The notes under the pieces were generated by a model that was given only the letters and a program-made list of their open reading frames with translations, was not told the origin of the DNA and made no database searches. The translations under genes and the position numbers were made by a program. From the NCBI GenBank assembly GCA_037951105.1, contig JBAMJV010008298.1, forward strand, positions 1 through 64,000: 64,000 nucleotides of DNA, given 5' to 3'. Positions 25,842 to 54,002 of the stretch are shown piece by piece (positions within the stretch are counted from its first letter, which is position 1; each line of letters opens with the position of its first letter). The stretch is from Echinarachnius parma (taxonomy: Eukaryota; Echinodermata; Echinoidea; Clypeasteroida; Echinarachniidae).

Positions 25842-26796
25842 ATTTGATGTACTGTATATACTCTCTTTCATTTACCGAGATATACATCCTTTATAACTGT
25901 GTTCTTCCAAAACGATTCTCACCTGGACTATCGAGTAGAAAATTGTTCAGATCACCATGATAATGTTCTAGTATATAGTTCTAAGTTATGTCATCAACAT
26001 ACATGTATAATACACAATATACTGTAAAGTTCGTTCACTATATTATATGATCGTTATAATATGGAATCGATTAGAGACAATTCCACGCTAAATATAGTGA
26101 ATGGAAATCCAAAAAGCTTATACATAAAATAATATAAGCTTATAATCAGTATGGACACAACACAACCATGCTCATGCATCTTTATCGGGTGCTAATTCCC
26201 GCCAAAACGAGAACAAAAATACATTCACACCTATAGCACATTCACATTATTTAGAACGCGCGTCAGTTGATTCAATTTTGGTGCCACTGGCAATAACGGG
26301 TTCTATATAAGGATATATACATGCTCACTCATTATAGACTAGATTTTCTTTGCCCATTTTTATTTCTGTCAGTCGCACAAAGCATCCCGAACAAGTTGAC
26401 GCATGGCCTATTTATGTTAAGAAATTATAGTGTGTTATGACGGAGGTGATTTATTGCCGTTTTCTTTTCTTTTTATCCCACCGTTTACGTAATATTATCC
26501 TCACTTTCTGAGAGCCTGTTCGTGTTAGACAGCATAACAAAAAGTATGAACTTTAGTAGACAGAAAAACCCATCTTGTTATGGGAGTCCTTTAATATTAT
26601 GACGTCATACTATCCTACCCATCCCGGGTGAGAAAAAAAAATATCGTCAAAGAACCCTCGAAACATTGGCTGATTTTTCGGACTATAGAAGTTTATTAGC
26701 ATTATCTTTAGTATTATTATCCTTAATAATTAAAACGAATTGTCTTTATAAGTATCGTCAACACTCAAATATAAGTATAATTTCACTTTAAAAGTG

Positions 26797-26954
26797 TGGG
26801 GGGGGGGGCACACCTTATGTATTTCTTTGTTTTGTAAAATTTACAAAACAAAGAAATACATAAGGTGTGCCCCCCCCCCCCCAATAATTTGCATGTCCCC
26901 GCTCCTCCCCCCCCCCCCCCCCCCCCCCAATCCGTCCGACCTCGCTAAGCACTG
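26797..26954. repeat. Near-perfect palindrome in a hAT-like relic
   Basis: The phrase GCACACCTTATGTATTTC followed by TTTGTTTTGTAAA is repeated immediately in inverted order, giving about 42-bp arms around one central base near 26839. The block then ends with poly-C and TCCGACCTCGCTAAGCACTG, a damaged version of the TCCGACCACGCTACGCCACTG end of the hAT MITE at 62358-62504. It is probably a head-to-head inverted fusion of two such elements. Confidence 0.6.
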
Positions 26955-27487
26955 ATTATACCTTCACAATAGTTTTTGCCTTGACAAATAACGCTTTTTT
27001 TTGGGGGGGGGCTATTTTAGAAAGCCTGAAGAAATCGGAACGAGCCATTAAACATAATATCGTTTTAGTAGTTTTAAGTATAGTGTATATATGTTTCGGA
27101 GGTCGTTCTTGTTCTCCATCACAAATATAAGGTCAGCACCCTTTCTCTCTAGGACGAAATTACAATTATAATTATGCAGACATTGGGTAGCTTAATAATG
27201 ATTTTTTTCATCGCCTGCAATGACACGCCGTCATCGAATGCAGGAATCGCACATCACTCATGTAAGCTGCCATCGGCTCAGGTGTTCATTTTACGAGAAG
27301 GGCCGGAGGTCCGTTTTTGTACATTTCGAGATAATTCTGTTTGAAATATTGGCGCCTTGTATACATAAATTTAATTTAGCCCTTTGTTTCATATGCTTGA
27401 TGAATATTCTCATAATTATAGAAATAGTTATTATCTGAACATGTTTGCATCACATGTAATAGAGAAAGTTTCAATTTAGCATTTTGC

Positions 27488-28037
27488 TTAAAGTGACACA
27501 GGTAAAGTGTCTAACTCCACGAAAAATACTTGGAGCTTCCTCGTTTCTCTTCTGCCGTGTTGTTTAGCTTATGGTAAGAGAAGAATAAAATAGGGTTCGG
27601 TTTTTTCAAATGTCCCTTTAGTATGAAGATAATTATCATTGAAAATCATTATTTCAAAAGCGTTAGCTAACGGTATTGATAAAAAGTACAATTGACGTCG
27701 CTGAATACGTCCTGCCAGCGCGCGTGAGAAATTTTCTCGACCCACTGAACTTTGAGCCTAGATTACATGAATTCCGTACCGTCTGTAGCTGTATACACGG
27801 GTGCGGATATCGTCAAGATCAAACGGATGATTTTTACTGCAACAAATCTACAACAGACCATCAGCATTCGGTGATAAAATATGAACTCAATATTCGTCTT
27901 TTCACTAGGTAACAGTGTTCGTTTTCTTTCAAACTTTCACAAATCTTTCCATTCTATTTTACAATGATATTGATATAGGTTTGAAGTCTCAAATGTCAGT
28001 TTGTGCAATATCTGACACTTTACACGGATCACTTTAA
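27488..28037 (+). mobile_element. TTAA-bounded MITE family 3, copy 1
   Basis: TTAA at both ends (27488-27491, 28034-28037), terminal inverted TTAAAGTGA. Internal landmarks (TAGGGTTCGGTTTTTTC, TATGAAGATAATTATCATTG) recur inverted in 30310-30718. Directly outside, about 85 bp at 27391-27475 are repeated at 28038-28125 (ATATGCTT(G)GTGAATATTCTC). The 78-codon frame inside is repeat-derived. Confidence 0.65.
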
Positions 28038-28622
28038 TATGCTTGGTGAATATTCTCAAAATAATAGAAATATTTAATATAATTATGAACATTTTGCAGC
28101 ACATGTAATAGAGAAAGCTTCAAACTATATGATTACAAGATGGATATAATTATATTGCGCAGTACTCAATTTGGTCGAGCGTCGACTTTAATTCCTTTTC
28201 ACTTTATCACCCGACGAATGGATATTTGTAATAGGCCACATGATGTATTAGAGAAAAGGAAGGTGGGATATAATTCATACTTTCCCGGGCAAGGTGTATA
28301 CAATGGATGGGTGTATTCAAACATAATTATCTAAACCATCACACAAATGCCAAAACAACTAGTGTATCCTTACTGACGGGCAATCTCAAGTCACATAATC
28401 TAATTACTGAAAACCCGGAGGCTAAAACGGTTGTACGTGTACTATATATAGGCTAATGATTGTGACATTGACATTTATAGAAAGGCAGTGAAAATGGACG
28501 TATAATATTGCATCCAAAATATGTGTTTATTTCATGTATTATGTATTATATGTTGTTAGTTATATTTAGATCGATAGAGCTCGGAACTTGGGCAAGAAAA
28601 GTTAGAATTGTTATCAGACCAT

Positions 28623-28861
28623 GGCCCCATTGCAGAAAGAGATACAATCGATTGTTAGTTAAAATTAATTGTAAGTCAGAAAATTTGCACATTTAGTCAC
28701 ATGATCTTGATTACAACTAATTCTAACTTTATGTATTCCTTTTCACGGCCCTGCTGAAAAACAGCTTGTATAGCTGAAAGCGGGCATTTTTAAATTGTAT
28801 GTATACCGTGATTAAATAAATTAAACATACAAACAACCAATTGTATCTCTCTTTGCAACGG
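28623..28861. mobile_element. Palindromic GTTGCAGAAAGAG MITE, interrupted copy
   Basis: Starts GGCCCCATTGCAGAAAGAG and ends on TTGTATCTCTCTTTGCAACG. About 100 bp (28738-28836) between the arms read CACGGCCCTGCTGAAAAAC ... AAATAAATTAAAC. This resembles the 3' hairpin and short A-rich tail of a CR1/L2-type LINE, suggesting a small retroposed insertion; that part is tentative. Confidence 0.55.
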
Positions 28862-30266
28862 TATCCATTATATGATGATAGCAGTATATTATAAAAGTTA
28901 GAGAAAATTAATATTCATGACTTAGATTAGCAGCGGATAAGCGCGGTCGGACCCATAGGGGGAAGGGGCACACAACTTATTTTGGGGCACACATTATGTG
29001 TTTCTTTATTTGTTCAGAAAGATAATTCTTGTTAATGAAGGAGGAGAATCAACAATGGCCGAGAACGAAAGATGAAAACTTCTAAAACATTGAGAATGCT
29101 GATCGGATCTGCACACTATTCAAAAGAGATACATGTACTTATGTTTCCGCTGTCGGCGCATTCTTCACGTTCGAAAATCAAATTCCGTTTCTAAATATAC
29201 AATGTATCCGTACGCATTTTATTAGATTTAATTCATGGGAGCGACGTAAACATAGTTTGGGAAAAGAATTGATAAATCGTCACCACTTTAATACTCGGCG
29301 CACAATCTTATAATGTGATGCTTCAACACAAAGTGTGGATGAAGTGTGGTAAATGGCAACATTCAATCATATATAATTTATTTTTACGATAATGTTGGCG
29401 TGCTCCTGGATGACCGTCGCAGAAAGGTTAGTCTAGGATCTATCAATTAATCACCTCACATCCTTCCCCTTGCCTTTACGCCAATTTATTTCTCTTTACC
29501 AACCATTTTAGGACAATGGCACTCTTTTTGTTTTACTATAGTGACGTTTGATATGATGCATGGGCCTAGGGGCTGTATTAGCAGTGGCGTAGCTAGTATA
29601 TTTTTCGGGGGAGCACCGGGGGTGCCTTGGATTTAGATGGCCTTAAATCATCATTTGTTTTACATAATACACAATCTCATTTTGGCCCAAAAAGGATAGT
29701 TTAACATTACATGATCTTGGCCTAAAATCACCATTAATATAATCTACGTAATACATTATCTAATTTTGTCCGAAAATGATTGTTTCGACATATAACTTGG
29801 ATTCGATTCACATTCGGGCAAAATCACGTAGTGTTCGGGAAAGAAACTCAGCCCCCATCGTAGAAACCCGTCTAGCTGTGGCATATAACTATTTCCTCTC
29901 CAATTAATTCACCATATACAGGTGCTCACGTATATATACACTATGAAAGTTATCGATGAGTGGCTTGATGCCTATGGGCAATACTATTTTAGTTCAGCGA
30001 ACCCAGACTAAATCTGTTCACATTTTAAAAATGAAAATGCAAAGTGCAGAGCAGACTTAACAGGGACTTGAACGTACACTCTAATATATACATTATATAT
30101 CACTATAATAATGATGAATTTAATTCGCATAACATTCTTATTCGGACATGGAGTGTGCGTTATCCAATCAGAGGGACCGCGAGTACAAAACCAATGTATT
30201 GTCCGTTTCGTTTATCCTTCAGTAAGACAATGTATACACTAAGTACTGCTGCTATAATAATACGAA
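28862..30266. other. Non-genic region
   Basis: No gene seen. At 29582 a hAT-like left end, CAGTGGCGTAGCTAG followed by GGGGGAGCACCGGGGG, is visible. I could not find a matching right end. Confidence 0.45.
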
Positions 30267-30826
30267 GGGCCCGTTGCAAAAAGAGTTGCAATCGATTGTA
30301 AAGTTGCAATTAAAATTATCCATGTACTTTGTTAGATATTGCCAAAAATGACATTTGAGACTTCTATCCTATACCAACATCATTGTAAGATATGTATGAA
30401 TGATGTGTGAAAGTTTCATTGAAAAGGAACACTGATTTCCGGGTTAAAAAATCGAAAGTTTGCGTCAGATTTTACAACTAATTCTGAGTTCTTTATCGTA
30501 GATTCGAACGTGACCTTTATGACCGTCTGTATATAGACGGTCTTGAGCTGAATGATTTTCAATGATAGATATCTTCATACTACAGGGACATTGGAACAAA
30601 TCTAACCCTATTGTATTCTTCTCTCATCATATATAAGCTAAACAATACGGTAGAAGAAAAAATGTGGAAGCTCAAAGTAATTTTTGTAGAGTTAGACAAA
30701 GTACATGGATCGCTTTAATTGCAAGTCAGATCATGTGACTAATCGCGCAAATCTGATTGGTTCAAATGTGCATGCTTTCTGACTTGCAATTTTACAATCG
30801 AGGGCAGCTATTTCTGCAACGGAGCC
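30267..30826. mobile_element. Palindromic GTTGCAGAAAGAG MITE, split by a TTAA element
   Basis: Left piece 30267-30309 (GGGCCCGTTGCAAAAAGAG ... GTTGCAA) and right piece 30719-30826 (TTGCAAGTCAGATCATG ... TTTCTGCAACGGAGCC) form one element when the insert at 30310-30718 is left out. The uninterrupted relatives are at 46602-46766 and 28623-28861. Confidence 0.65.
30310..30718 (-). mobile_element. TTAA-bounded MITE family 3, copy 2
   Basis: TTAA at 30310-30313 and 30715-30718. The interior is the reverse of copy 1 (for example CAATGATAGATATCTTCATA, CTAAACAATACGGTAGAAG). It is inserted in the middle of a palindromic MITE exactly at a TTAA. Confidence 0.7.
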
Positions 30827-32790
30827 AGTGTATAAATGGGGACGCAGTAGAAGTGAAACGTGTATGCAATTGTAATTGTTGAGTGCGCATGGTGGCTGCC
30901 AGAATGCGTTGCTCCCAAGGGAGCAGAAAGTGCACGTCACGTGCAGATTGATTGCGAGTGTGTGTCCGATGACGTAACCGGGTACTAATCGATAAAGCGC
31001 TTAGAGATGATTATCAATCAGGCGCTACATGAATCGGAAACAATATAAAGCGCCTAGAGATGATTATCAATCATATTATTAGGCGAAATCGAAACAGCCT
31101 AATTTATATTACATGTATCATTAATATATAACAATGGAAAGCGCTCTTTGATCTTTGTAATGCAGTCATTTTCACTGAGTATCGATGTGTGATGACGTCA
31201 CAGCTATTAATTACCAAGGGCAATGCCTCTAAATAATATCAGGCAAGCTAATTAATCTGTGACGGTCGTGACCTAGCGGTTGCTAAATGCCCAGTCACAC
31301 CATCGCCACGCGGCAATCGTCCCTCGATACAACCCGTTACCAAACATCCAAATCAAATGAAGTGGTTACTAATTATAGAGAAACACTGACTACTTCTAGT
31401 AATACGTTGTAACAAAATAATGTGACATCATATTAATTTCCTCATTGAACATGTTGAATGAAAGCTAAAAGCTGTCATTTTGGCATATACAGGTAATACA
31501 CTGATGAGAACATGCCTTGCCACTTGGGAGCCACTCTTAGGTCCCGTCGCAGAAAGAGATACAATTGATTGTAAGTGACAATTTATTATTAATAATAATA
31601 ATAATAATAATGTATTTAAAACGCGCATATCACATGATATTATGCGCTGTTAAAAACTGAAATAAAAGAAAGAAAGGTTCAGCATTATGTAGTAACTTTA
31701 ATTTCTTTAAATACTGACAAATACATCTGAAAGGTGCTATCCAAGAAGAGGTACATGTTCATGGAATAAAATAAAAATGAAAGCGAAAGCAGCATGTTCT
31801 TTGACTAATCTAGCCCTACCGGTGACAGGTGCCCGATCTTATTGCCCTGTTTACCAGGTAGAAGTTGCCCAAGTGCAAATCTAATAAGATTTATAGGCCT
31901 AAGCCTAACCCTAACAAGCCATGCTGCCTTCACTTCCCATACCCAAAGTTCCAAAGGACTGGTCTCGAAAATACTCGGGCTTGGTTCTAGGTATAGGCTA
32001 TAGAGAATACATGTTGTAGCAAAATTAGTCAGTCCTGGACGGAAAAGCATCAATTATTTCAATTTTATTAGTGATGCTCATGCTCTTTTTAGCCAAAGTG
32101 CCAGCGTTTATCTTCCCTTTAAACTATAAACCGTTCCCCCCAAAAATTAACACATGGTATAGTGGGTGGGTTCCCGTGTTCAATGGTGTTCAATCTGGAA
32201 TTACTCCATGCATTCATTCCTGGCGAGATACTTAATCTAATTCCAATACTTATATTTGGAGTACTATGTAAGTAATCTATTTCCTATGGAGGCTGGAAGT
32301 TATTTCATATGACCATGTCCCAATTTCCTTATTTCGAAATGTAATTCGCATGTCATTGTAGTTGAATTAACATGTTGTGTAGAACTGGAACGATACAGAC
32401 ATATACAAGACGGACTCTTGTATAGTTCGTCTTCGTAGAGTTTTATAACATATTAGGTCATGATAAAAACAATATAAACCCAGGGCAACATAAATACAGC
32501 ATCCTTGTAAAACAGTTCAACGCCAACAATATCTGAAATGAAGAAACTAATATGGTTTAAAATTAATGGATGAATGTGCTAAGATGGTTCTAAACGTCGT
32601 AGCTTAAACCAAAATAAAAACATTTTAAACATCGAATCGTGACGCATTCCTTCCAACCATTTACATCATAACTTAAATTGTTCTCATTTGTTTAGATGTA
32701 CATTCATTTCATTTCTCGTTAGCATCTGTTCATGCTCACTTCACTTATATAAATGCACACACATACACTCGCTAACACTCACACACTCAC
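30827..32790. other. Non-genic region
   Basis: No gene seen. There is a fragment of the palindromic MITE at 31551-31582 (CAGAAAGAGATACAATTGAT), an (AAT)n tract at about 31590-31610, and a local duplication of AAAGCGC(T/C)TAGAGATGATTA near 30996 and 31047. Confidence 0.5.
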
Positions 32791-32800
32791 ATACAAATAA

Positions 32801-33050
<250 letters not shown>

Positions 33051-33274
33051 ACACGTACAGTTATCTACAGTAGATATGGATTTCTTATTCTTCTTTTATC
33101 CAGTGGCGGCATATTTTTCTTTTTTCTAGTTTTATTAGAGCTGTAACATGTAGTTACGACGGCAGAGGGGCTAGGTAAATAGGTTAATGATTTAGAACTG
33201 ATTTATTTCATGTATTTATTTCCTAAAAATGGGTTATGGATGGGATGCTACTTTCAGAATAAGATGTTTTTTTT

Positions 33275-33695
33275 CTAACAGGCAATTCATACTTACGTCT
33301 AGCACTGGCTCAGCACTGGATAAATCCACTGCTAGACGCAGATATGAATGGAATGTCTAGCATCAGTCTGGCATAACTTTGATCCACTGTTGATCCACTG
33401 TTGATCCACTGTTGATGCTAGACACACGTCTAGCACAAGGTTGCGCATGCGCATTACGGTATTGCGCGTTCAGAATTTGCAAGTCATCGTTACGTCACAA
33501 TAGAAGTGTACTAGTGCGCATGCCCAGTCATGTCCTAGACAGCTTTTCGATCCACTGTTGTATTCATACTTGCGCGTCAGTTATCCACTGTTGATGCCGA
33601 GTATGAATGGTCGGCTTTTTCGTCTAGCACTGGCTCGGCAGTGGATTTATCCAGTGCCGAGCCAGTGCTAGACGTAAGTATGAATTGCCTGTTAG
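33275..33695. mobile_element. 421-bp element with very long inverted ends
   Basis: The first 37 bp, starting CTAACAGGCAATTCATACTT, are a perfect inverted copy of the last 37. Similarity continues for about 75 bp through GTCTAGCACTGGCTC repeats. The right arm also folds on itself (about 33622-33673). The middle has three direct copies of GATCCACTGTT. No transposase. PIF/Harbinger is possible (TAA/TTA at the edges), but the target site cannot be read with confidence. Confidence 0.7.
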
Positions 33696-34229
33696 TGTGG
33701 CGTTGGTGTTTGCGAGTGAGGTGGTGTTGGTTGAGGTGGGGGTATCACTATTGCGGCCTCTTTCTCATGTTCTCATAGCTTGTTTGGAAGGGGTTTGGAA
33801 ATGAACTATCGTTTCGTAACAATACAGGTCAATAAATGATAGGAACATTAAAAATGTAAAGCATTGAAGTACCATTGAAATATGAATACAAGCTTTACAT
33901 TCTTATATTGGCATGATATCAAAAGAAAGAAATTATTGAGAAGTTTAACCTTATGCAACAAAAAGAATTCACATGAAATAAATAGACCAAGTATAGATCA
34001 ATATTAATAATGTACGTTTCATTTCCAACTAGGTCTGCTGCAATTGATGATATAAATGTATTTGACAGGTCATCGAGCCTTTGATCAGACTTTCACAAGA
34101 TTCCGCATCGATGGACAATTAAGTAAAGCAAGATTCAAGTTTGGATATTTTCTGACATTATCCGGAAATACCTTGCGGCTATGCAGACTATCAATTATTA
34201 TCCACTCCAGTGCACACACTATACACAGA

Positions 34230-34549
34230 CAGTGGCGTAACATGCATGGTCCGACTGGTTGGTTGGTTATTTGTTGTTGTTGTTTTGTTTTTTGCAGACG
34301 CGTCCAATCAATTCTGATTATTTACATCTGGCACCGCCCTTTACCGTCACCATCCAAGAGGCTTGGTTTTCGAAACCGTGAGCCGATAAGTGCGAAGAGC
34401 AGATCTCCTCTTCACTGATATGGGGCACACTCTATGTCTTTATTTTCTATTGTTGCCTTTTATGTTGTTGTTTTCAAATTATTATTATTGGGGGCACATT
34501 CCCCCATGCCCCCCCCCCCCCCCCAACCCCATAGCTAAGCCACTCACTG
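34230..34549. mobile_element. hAT-type MITE
   Basis: Starts CAGTGGCGTAACATG and ends AGCTAAGCCACTCACTG. The flanking 8-mers TACACAGA (34222-34229) and TACAAAGA (34550-34557) match at 7 of 8. The interior has the family's GTCCGACTGGTTGG and a poly-C run. A plus-strand open frame that runs across its left border is thereby explained as noncoding. Confidence 0.65.
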
Positions 34550-34809
34550 TACAAAGACTGTCCATGTGAATCTGCCACTTGATCCGAGTCGTATGGACTC
34601 TCTCATCAGCCTACAGAGGGAGATATTATTACCAATGCATTGATAGGTCCTATAATTATGTTCTGTTACTGCTTGGCAGAAAAAACGGCTTCACCCTATG
34701 ATCTTTTTCCCCATAATTTTAAGAAAACATCATATTTACCGATGAATGTGTCATAAGAGACTGCATTTCGGTGTAATGTTCTGTTCGTGTGGTTTTTAGT
34801 TCACTCATC

Positions 34810-35243
34810 CAGACCCGTAGCCAGGATTTATCAAGAAGGAGGGGGGGGGGGGGGGGTGGGGGGAGGGTGGTGTCCGTCGCCAGATATACCAATTTAGAGG
34901 CCGAGGCCACTGATTAAGTTGTGTAATCAGGCGGGGGGGGGGGGAGGGGAGGGAGTCCGAGACCGTTGAATTAGATGGTTGAGACCAATTAAAAAGTGGA
35001 CTCGATACCGGTAAAAAGTGGACCCGAGGCAGGCAAAAAGTGGACCTTTCTGATATATTTTTTTGTTTTTTGGGGGGGGGGGTTTGTTGGGTGTACGCAC
35101 CACACTGCTTCACTTATGATATTTTTTTTATACACATTTTGATAAATGAACCTCAATGAAAAATATTGTGAAATTATGACCAAAAAATATTAGTCATATA
35201 ATGAGACACCCCCCCCCCCCCCCCCCCCCTGGCTACGGGCCTG
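34810..35243. mobile_element. hAT-type MITE with good terminal inverted repeats
   Basis: CAGACCCGTAGCCAGG on the left against CAGGCCCGTAGCCAGG (other strand) on the right: 15 of 16. Several G runs lie inside. The outer 8-mers do not match well, though CTCATC/CTCGTC at the edges hints at a worn duplication. Confidence 0.55.
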
Positions 35244-35372
35244 CTCGTCGCATGGGGCGTATGTTATATCTGTCTCATCATTATAAGACTATTTTTTTTT
35301 GGTCATAATTTCACAATATTTTTATTGAGGTTCATTCATCAAAATGTGTATACCAAAATATCATAAGTACCA
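35113..35372. repeat. Inverted repeat, about 95-bp arms
   Basis: ATGATATTTTTTTTATACAC through AAATATTAGTC on the left is mirrored by GACTATTTTTTTTGGTCA through GTGTATACCAAAATATCAT on the right, with a 65-bp loop holding poly-C and the right end of the hAT-type element. The arms lie inside and outside that element, so the locus was rearranged after insertion. Confidence 0.6.
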
Positions 35373-35399
35373 ATAAATGTGTCATAAGAGAGTATTTCG

Positions 35400-38300
35400 G
35401 TTCATGTTTTAATTAGCATGGTGTGAGCTCACTCGTAGCATTGGGGTAGGGGCAATGTAATTTAATTCCAAACAGTTTTTTAATAACAATTTGTTTGTAT
35501 AATTTCAACATTGTTCATTATTTTACGACATCAGGCATGCTTATTTTTCATATACTCCTGTCATTTGCATTTTAAAGATTTCGCTCAAACGAACACACTC
35601 AGGGCGGAGAGCTTCAGGAATCTTGAAAATGTCCAATTATCGTGGAACAACAATAAGTACGGCCGTGTACATATAAAAACAAAATTGAAACAATGATTCT
35701 CTTCACTAAATTGACATCGGGAGCTTTGAAGAAATGTCACTTTAGAATGCAAGGTCAACGACTGTGCAGCATTGTGGTGACCCGAAACGTATATTCCTGC
35801 AGCTGCACGGTCAATGGATTTCTTGGTATCGTAGTTCAATATCAAACATTCTGCCAAAGTGTGAAAACAAATTATTGAGACCATGCTCATTGATTTGTAG
35901 TGCCTTCCAAGAAAAGATCTGTAGCAGAGGCATAGCGTGGTGCCACTTACGTTGTAATTCTTTATTTCTAAAGAATTTCTACCCTTTTAAAATTGTTTTT
36001 GTCATATGCCCTCAACCCCCCCCCCCCCCCCCCCCCTCCCCATACCCAATGACAAGGCACACTTGCGTGTTTTTTATGAGGGGCACGTACCCCCAATTAA
36101 ATAGCAAAAATAGTACAATAAAATATGAAGAGACGAATCAGATTACTAGAGGGCACATGCCCCTCCGCCCCCCCCCCCCCCTCCCCCGTTGTGAGTGGAC
36201 TTAGCCTTAGCATGGTGGGCATGAAAATTAATGAGAGCACAATCTATGTATTTCTTTATTTTATTTATAATGTATTCCCTCATGTTTGTGTATTGCTTTT
36301 GTCAAATTATTGGGGGTCACGTGCTAGATTCACTCATGTGAAAAGTTGGCAACACGTCATTATCATTAATTTTTAAAACCATTGCCCGGAAAATCATTCA
36401 TGCTATAACTTTATCATTTGGGAAACATACGTGTCTGACTGACGCTGATAAGCCAATGTAATTCATTGCTCTACTCAGTATTGCTGGACCAGACAGTGCT
36501 GGACTAGTGCAGAGCAGTTTGGGTTGGTTTAGTCCACACACACACACACACAAACACACACATTTTAATTTTTTTGACATGATCCTTTATAGTTGCTCTT
36601 TTTTTTTCTTTCTAGGTTCCTTACAGCAGCCTACATGCATCCAATAACGAATTATTCATACTGTGAATAATTAAATTTTAAAAACTGTGTTAGATTCCAC
36701 ATAGTAAGTGGCAACGCCTCAAACATTTGTGTGTTGTTTTACCCGGAGGCGAGTAATTCCGTCCTTACTTATCAAGGGGAGCGCTAACCTTCTCTCCTTT
36801 CATACAGCACACACTCAGAAACACACGCGCACACACACTAACATACACATAAACAAAAATGTAAGCTATGCATCCTAATACACAAGATTTTAAATCAAAA
36901 TTAAAACAATACATGTTATTACTGGAAAGAGATATTCTCTCTAATTTGTTATATATTTTAATTGCTAATCAAACCATGTCCATGACATATTGATAATAAT
37001 GATAATTATAATAATTATAGTATTGTTTTACTTCTATGGCAAATCCAATGCTAGCATCTCTATGTGCTTTACATATGATATTAACAAATTAATCACAGCC
37101 AAGTCGGCCAAAAAATATACATTGGCCTATTACATAATTAAAATAGATATAAGTACATTCCTCTAAATCCCACAATTTGGCATGTAATCTTACTGTAAAG
37201 AGACTAGATTGTCTAGAAAACTGTACTTATGATCACTCATTTTATATTCCTTCAATTGTACTCACACACTAACAATTCTGCCATGCTTTTTTCGGTTGAA
37301 GCCAATTCGTTGAATCATAATCTTCTAATAAAACTATAATCTTCCAATTTTTTTCTAGATTTGTATTTTGTATTGGTTTAACACATTTAAATCTGATTTG
37401 ACATTCCGATGGGACCTATGAGTTAATGTGGAAAGATTGTCAAAATTTATATGACTCAAATTACAGGAAGCATACGTTTCTGTAGCTCACTCTATATTGT
37501 CTTCCTAGATCTTGTATAGTACAAAAATTATGCTTTCAGGCACTTCAAATAATTAATATTTTCATCTGAAAAATGTGGTGCGATGCAATCTACAAATATG
37601 ATACCATTAATAAAGAAAATACCCAAGAATGTAAAAATAAAGAATATCTGTCACTTTTCACTATGTAGTCCGATATATACAATTTCAAATGGGGAAGATA
37701 ACCACAAATACCAAATAAGTCCACAAGATGGTGATGTAAAATCATGTAAAACACATTAATATCCTGTCAGTGCTGCATTTGAGACAGTGACACAATACAT
37801 GGGGGATCAGGGCGAATTCTCCCCCCAAATACCCAAAAGGGCCCCCCAAAGTCATTAAAAAGCCCCCATAAATTTGCATGGTGTTTTGGAATTTTTTCCT
37901 TGTTTTGAAAGAAACATAATAAACAGAATACTAACAAGATTGTAGATTCAAATTATTTGGGAAATTTAAAATGTCCAATAAGTAGAAGAGCTATTACACA
38001 GTGTATAAAAACTCCTCACAGTAATATTGTAATATTTCAAGATAAATAGTAGCTTTGGTTATGTTTCAGAAAACGTGCACATTGGTCTAAATAATCAGTT
38101 TATTTTACAAAGAGCTCTGATATAAAAAAAACGTTAATGATGCAGTGTGTTTCTAAAGTTTTTATATTCATTGTCAATGAATAGGAATATTTCATAAGTG
38201 TTCCAGTATTTGGGAGTTACACAGTACTTTAGTTTATGTATACTACTAATACTTTTGAGGTCATAATGAACTATTTTTTACAATAACATGTTGTACTATA

Positions 38301-38869
38301 GAAATTTTGAATATTCATGCCACTTTCTGTAATCTTTTTTTTAAGGACAAAGCAACCCTAGGAAAACTCATTTTCAGAATAAGAGGCAGTATTAAGAGTG
38401 GCCAGTCAAAAGATGAACAAAAGTGCTTTAACAAAAATGGAATAGGCAGTTTTTTTTTCTGTAACAACCGAAATTGGGAATTTGTTTATATGTGCTGCCC
38501 TCCCTAAATTGAAAGTGATGCATGTGTACCACAAATGTAACAAGTATTTTAGTATTATTAGGTTCCTAAAAATTTCCTAAAAAATATGGTGAAAATGGGT
38601 TTCAGAATGAAAAATGGAAAACAGTCATATTTCATGTACAAAATGAATGGCAATCATGTCAAACAAAGGAGGGCGACAATTTTTTATAAGGAAATGCTTT
38701 TTGGTCAAAGTTGAGAATTTAGGACAAGGGGTCATTTCCTTTCTCATTTCTCAACCAATTTTGCTCAAAATTTCACAGATTATATCTTCAATTCTGTCTC
38801 CGGTAAAGAAAACACGAGTTTGCCATGATTACATTGGGCTTTAAAAAAAAAAAAAAACTTATTTCCATA
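35400..38869. other. Non-genic region downstream of the ferrochelatase gene
   Basis: No gene seen. There are two C runs (about 36016-36036, 36169-36181), a short CA repeat (36537-36562), and at about 37800-37870 a text rich in CCCCCC/GGGCCCCCC resembling the 'GGGGGCTCTTTT' repeats at 51040 and 52915. A phrase at 37020-37080 (CTAGCATCTCTATGTGCTTT) looks like an old dispersed repeat. Confidence 0.5.
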
Positions 38870-39214
38870 CAATCAAATCTAACTAAGTGGCCACCTGGAC
38901 CCTCTTTCATAAAGCTTTTGCAATTGTTGTAAGTGTCCGATTATTGTAACTACCATGGCAACAGCTGCAATGCTTCATGCTGATTGGCTGTTGACCTATT
39001 TAGTAACAATAATTGGACAGTTGCAACAATTGCAAAAAGCTTCATGAAACTGGGCCCTGGTCTAAAGCAGACAACCTGTTTGTAGTGGCCACTAAAAGTG
39101 ACCCTCTGCAAAGGAAAGCAATGTTATTGAACCCGTCTATAGAGGCCACCTGTCTACAGTGGCCGCTTTTCTTGTTCCCTTCTAGGCAGTCACTATACAG
39201 TACAGGTTTGACTG
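38870..39214. mobile_element. Tigger/pogo-like MITE with a nested palindromic MITE
   Basis: Flanked by TA (38868-38869, 39215-39216). Left end CAATCAAATCTAACTAAG; right end on the other strand CAGTCAAACCTGTACTG; interior AGTGGCCAC phrases on both sides. Inside, about 38900-39056 is a second inverted-repeat element (CTTTCATAAAGCTTTTGCAA against TTGCAAAAAGCTTCATGAA). The whole nest starts 34 bp past the ferrochelatase stop codon. Confidence 0.65.
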
Positions 39215-39248
39215 TACTCAGTGGAGGAAAGTACTGGTCGGGTAGTGT

Positions 39249-54002
<14,754 letters not shown>

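Noticed and set aside
27676-27912. 78-codon frame
   Set aside because: It lies fully within a TTAA-bounded element whose other copy has no matching frame.
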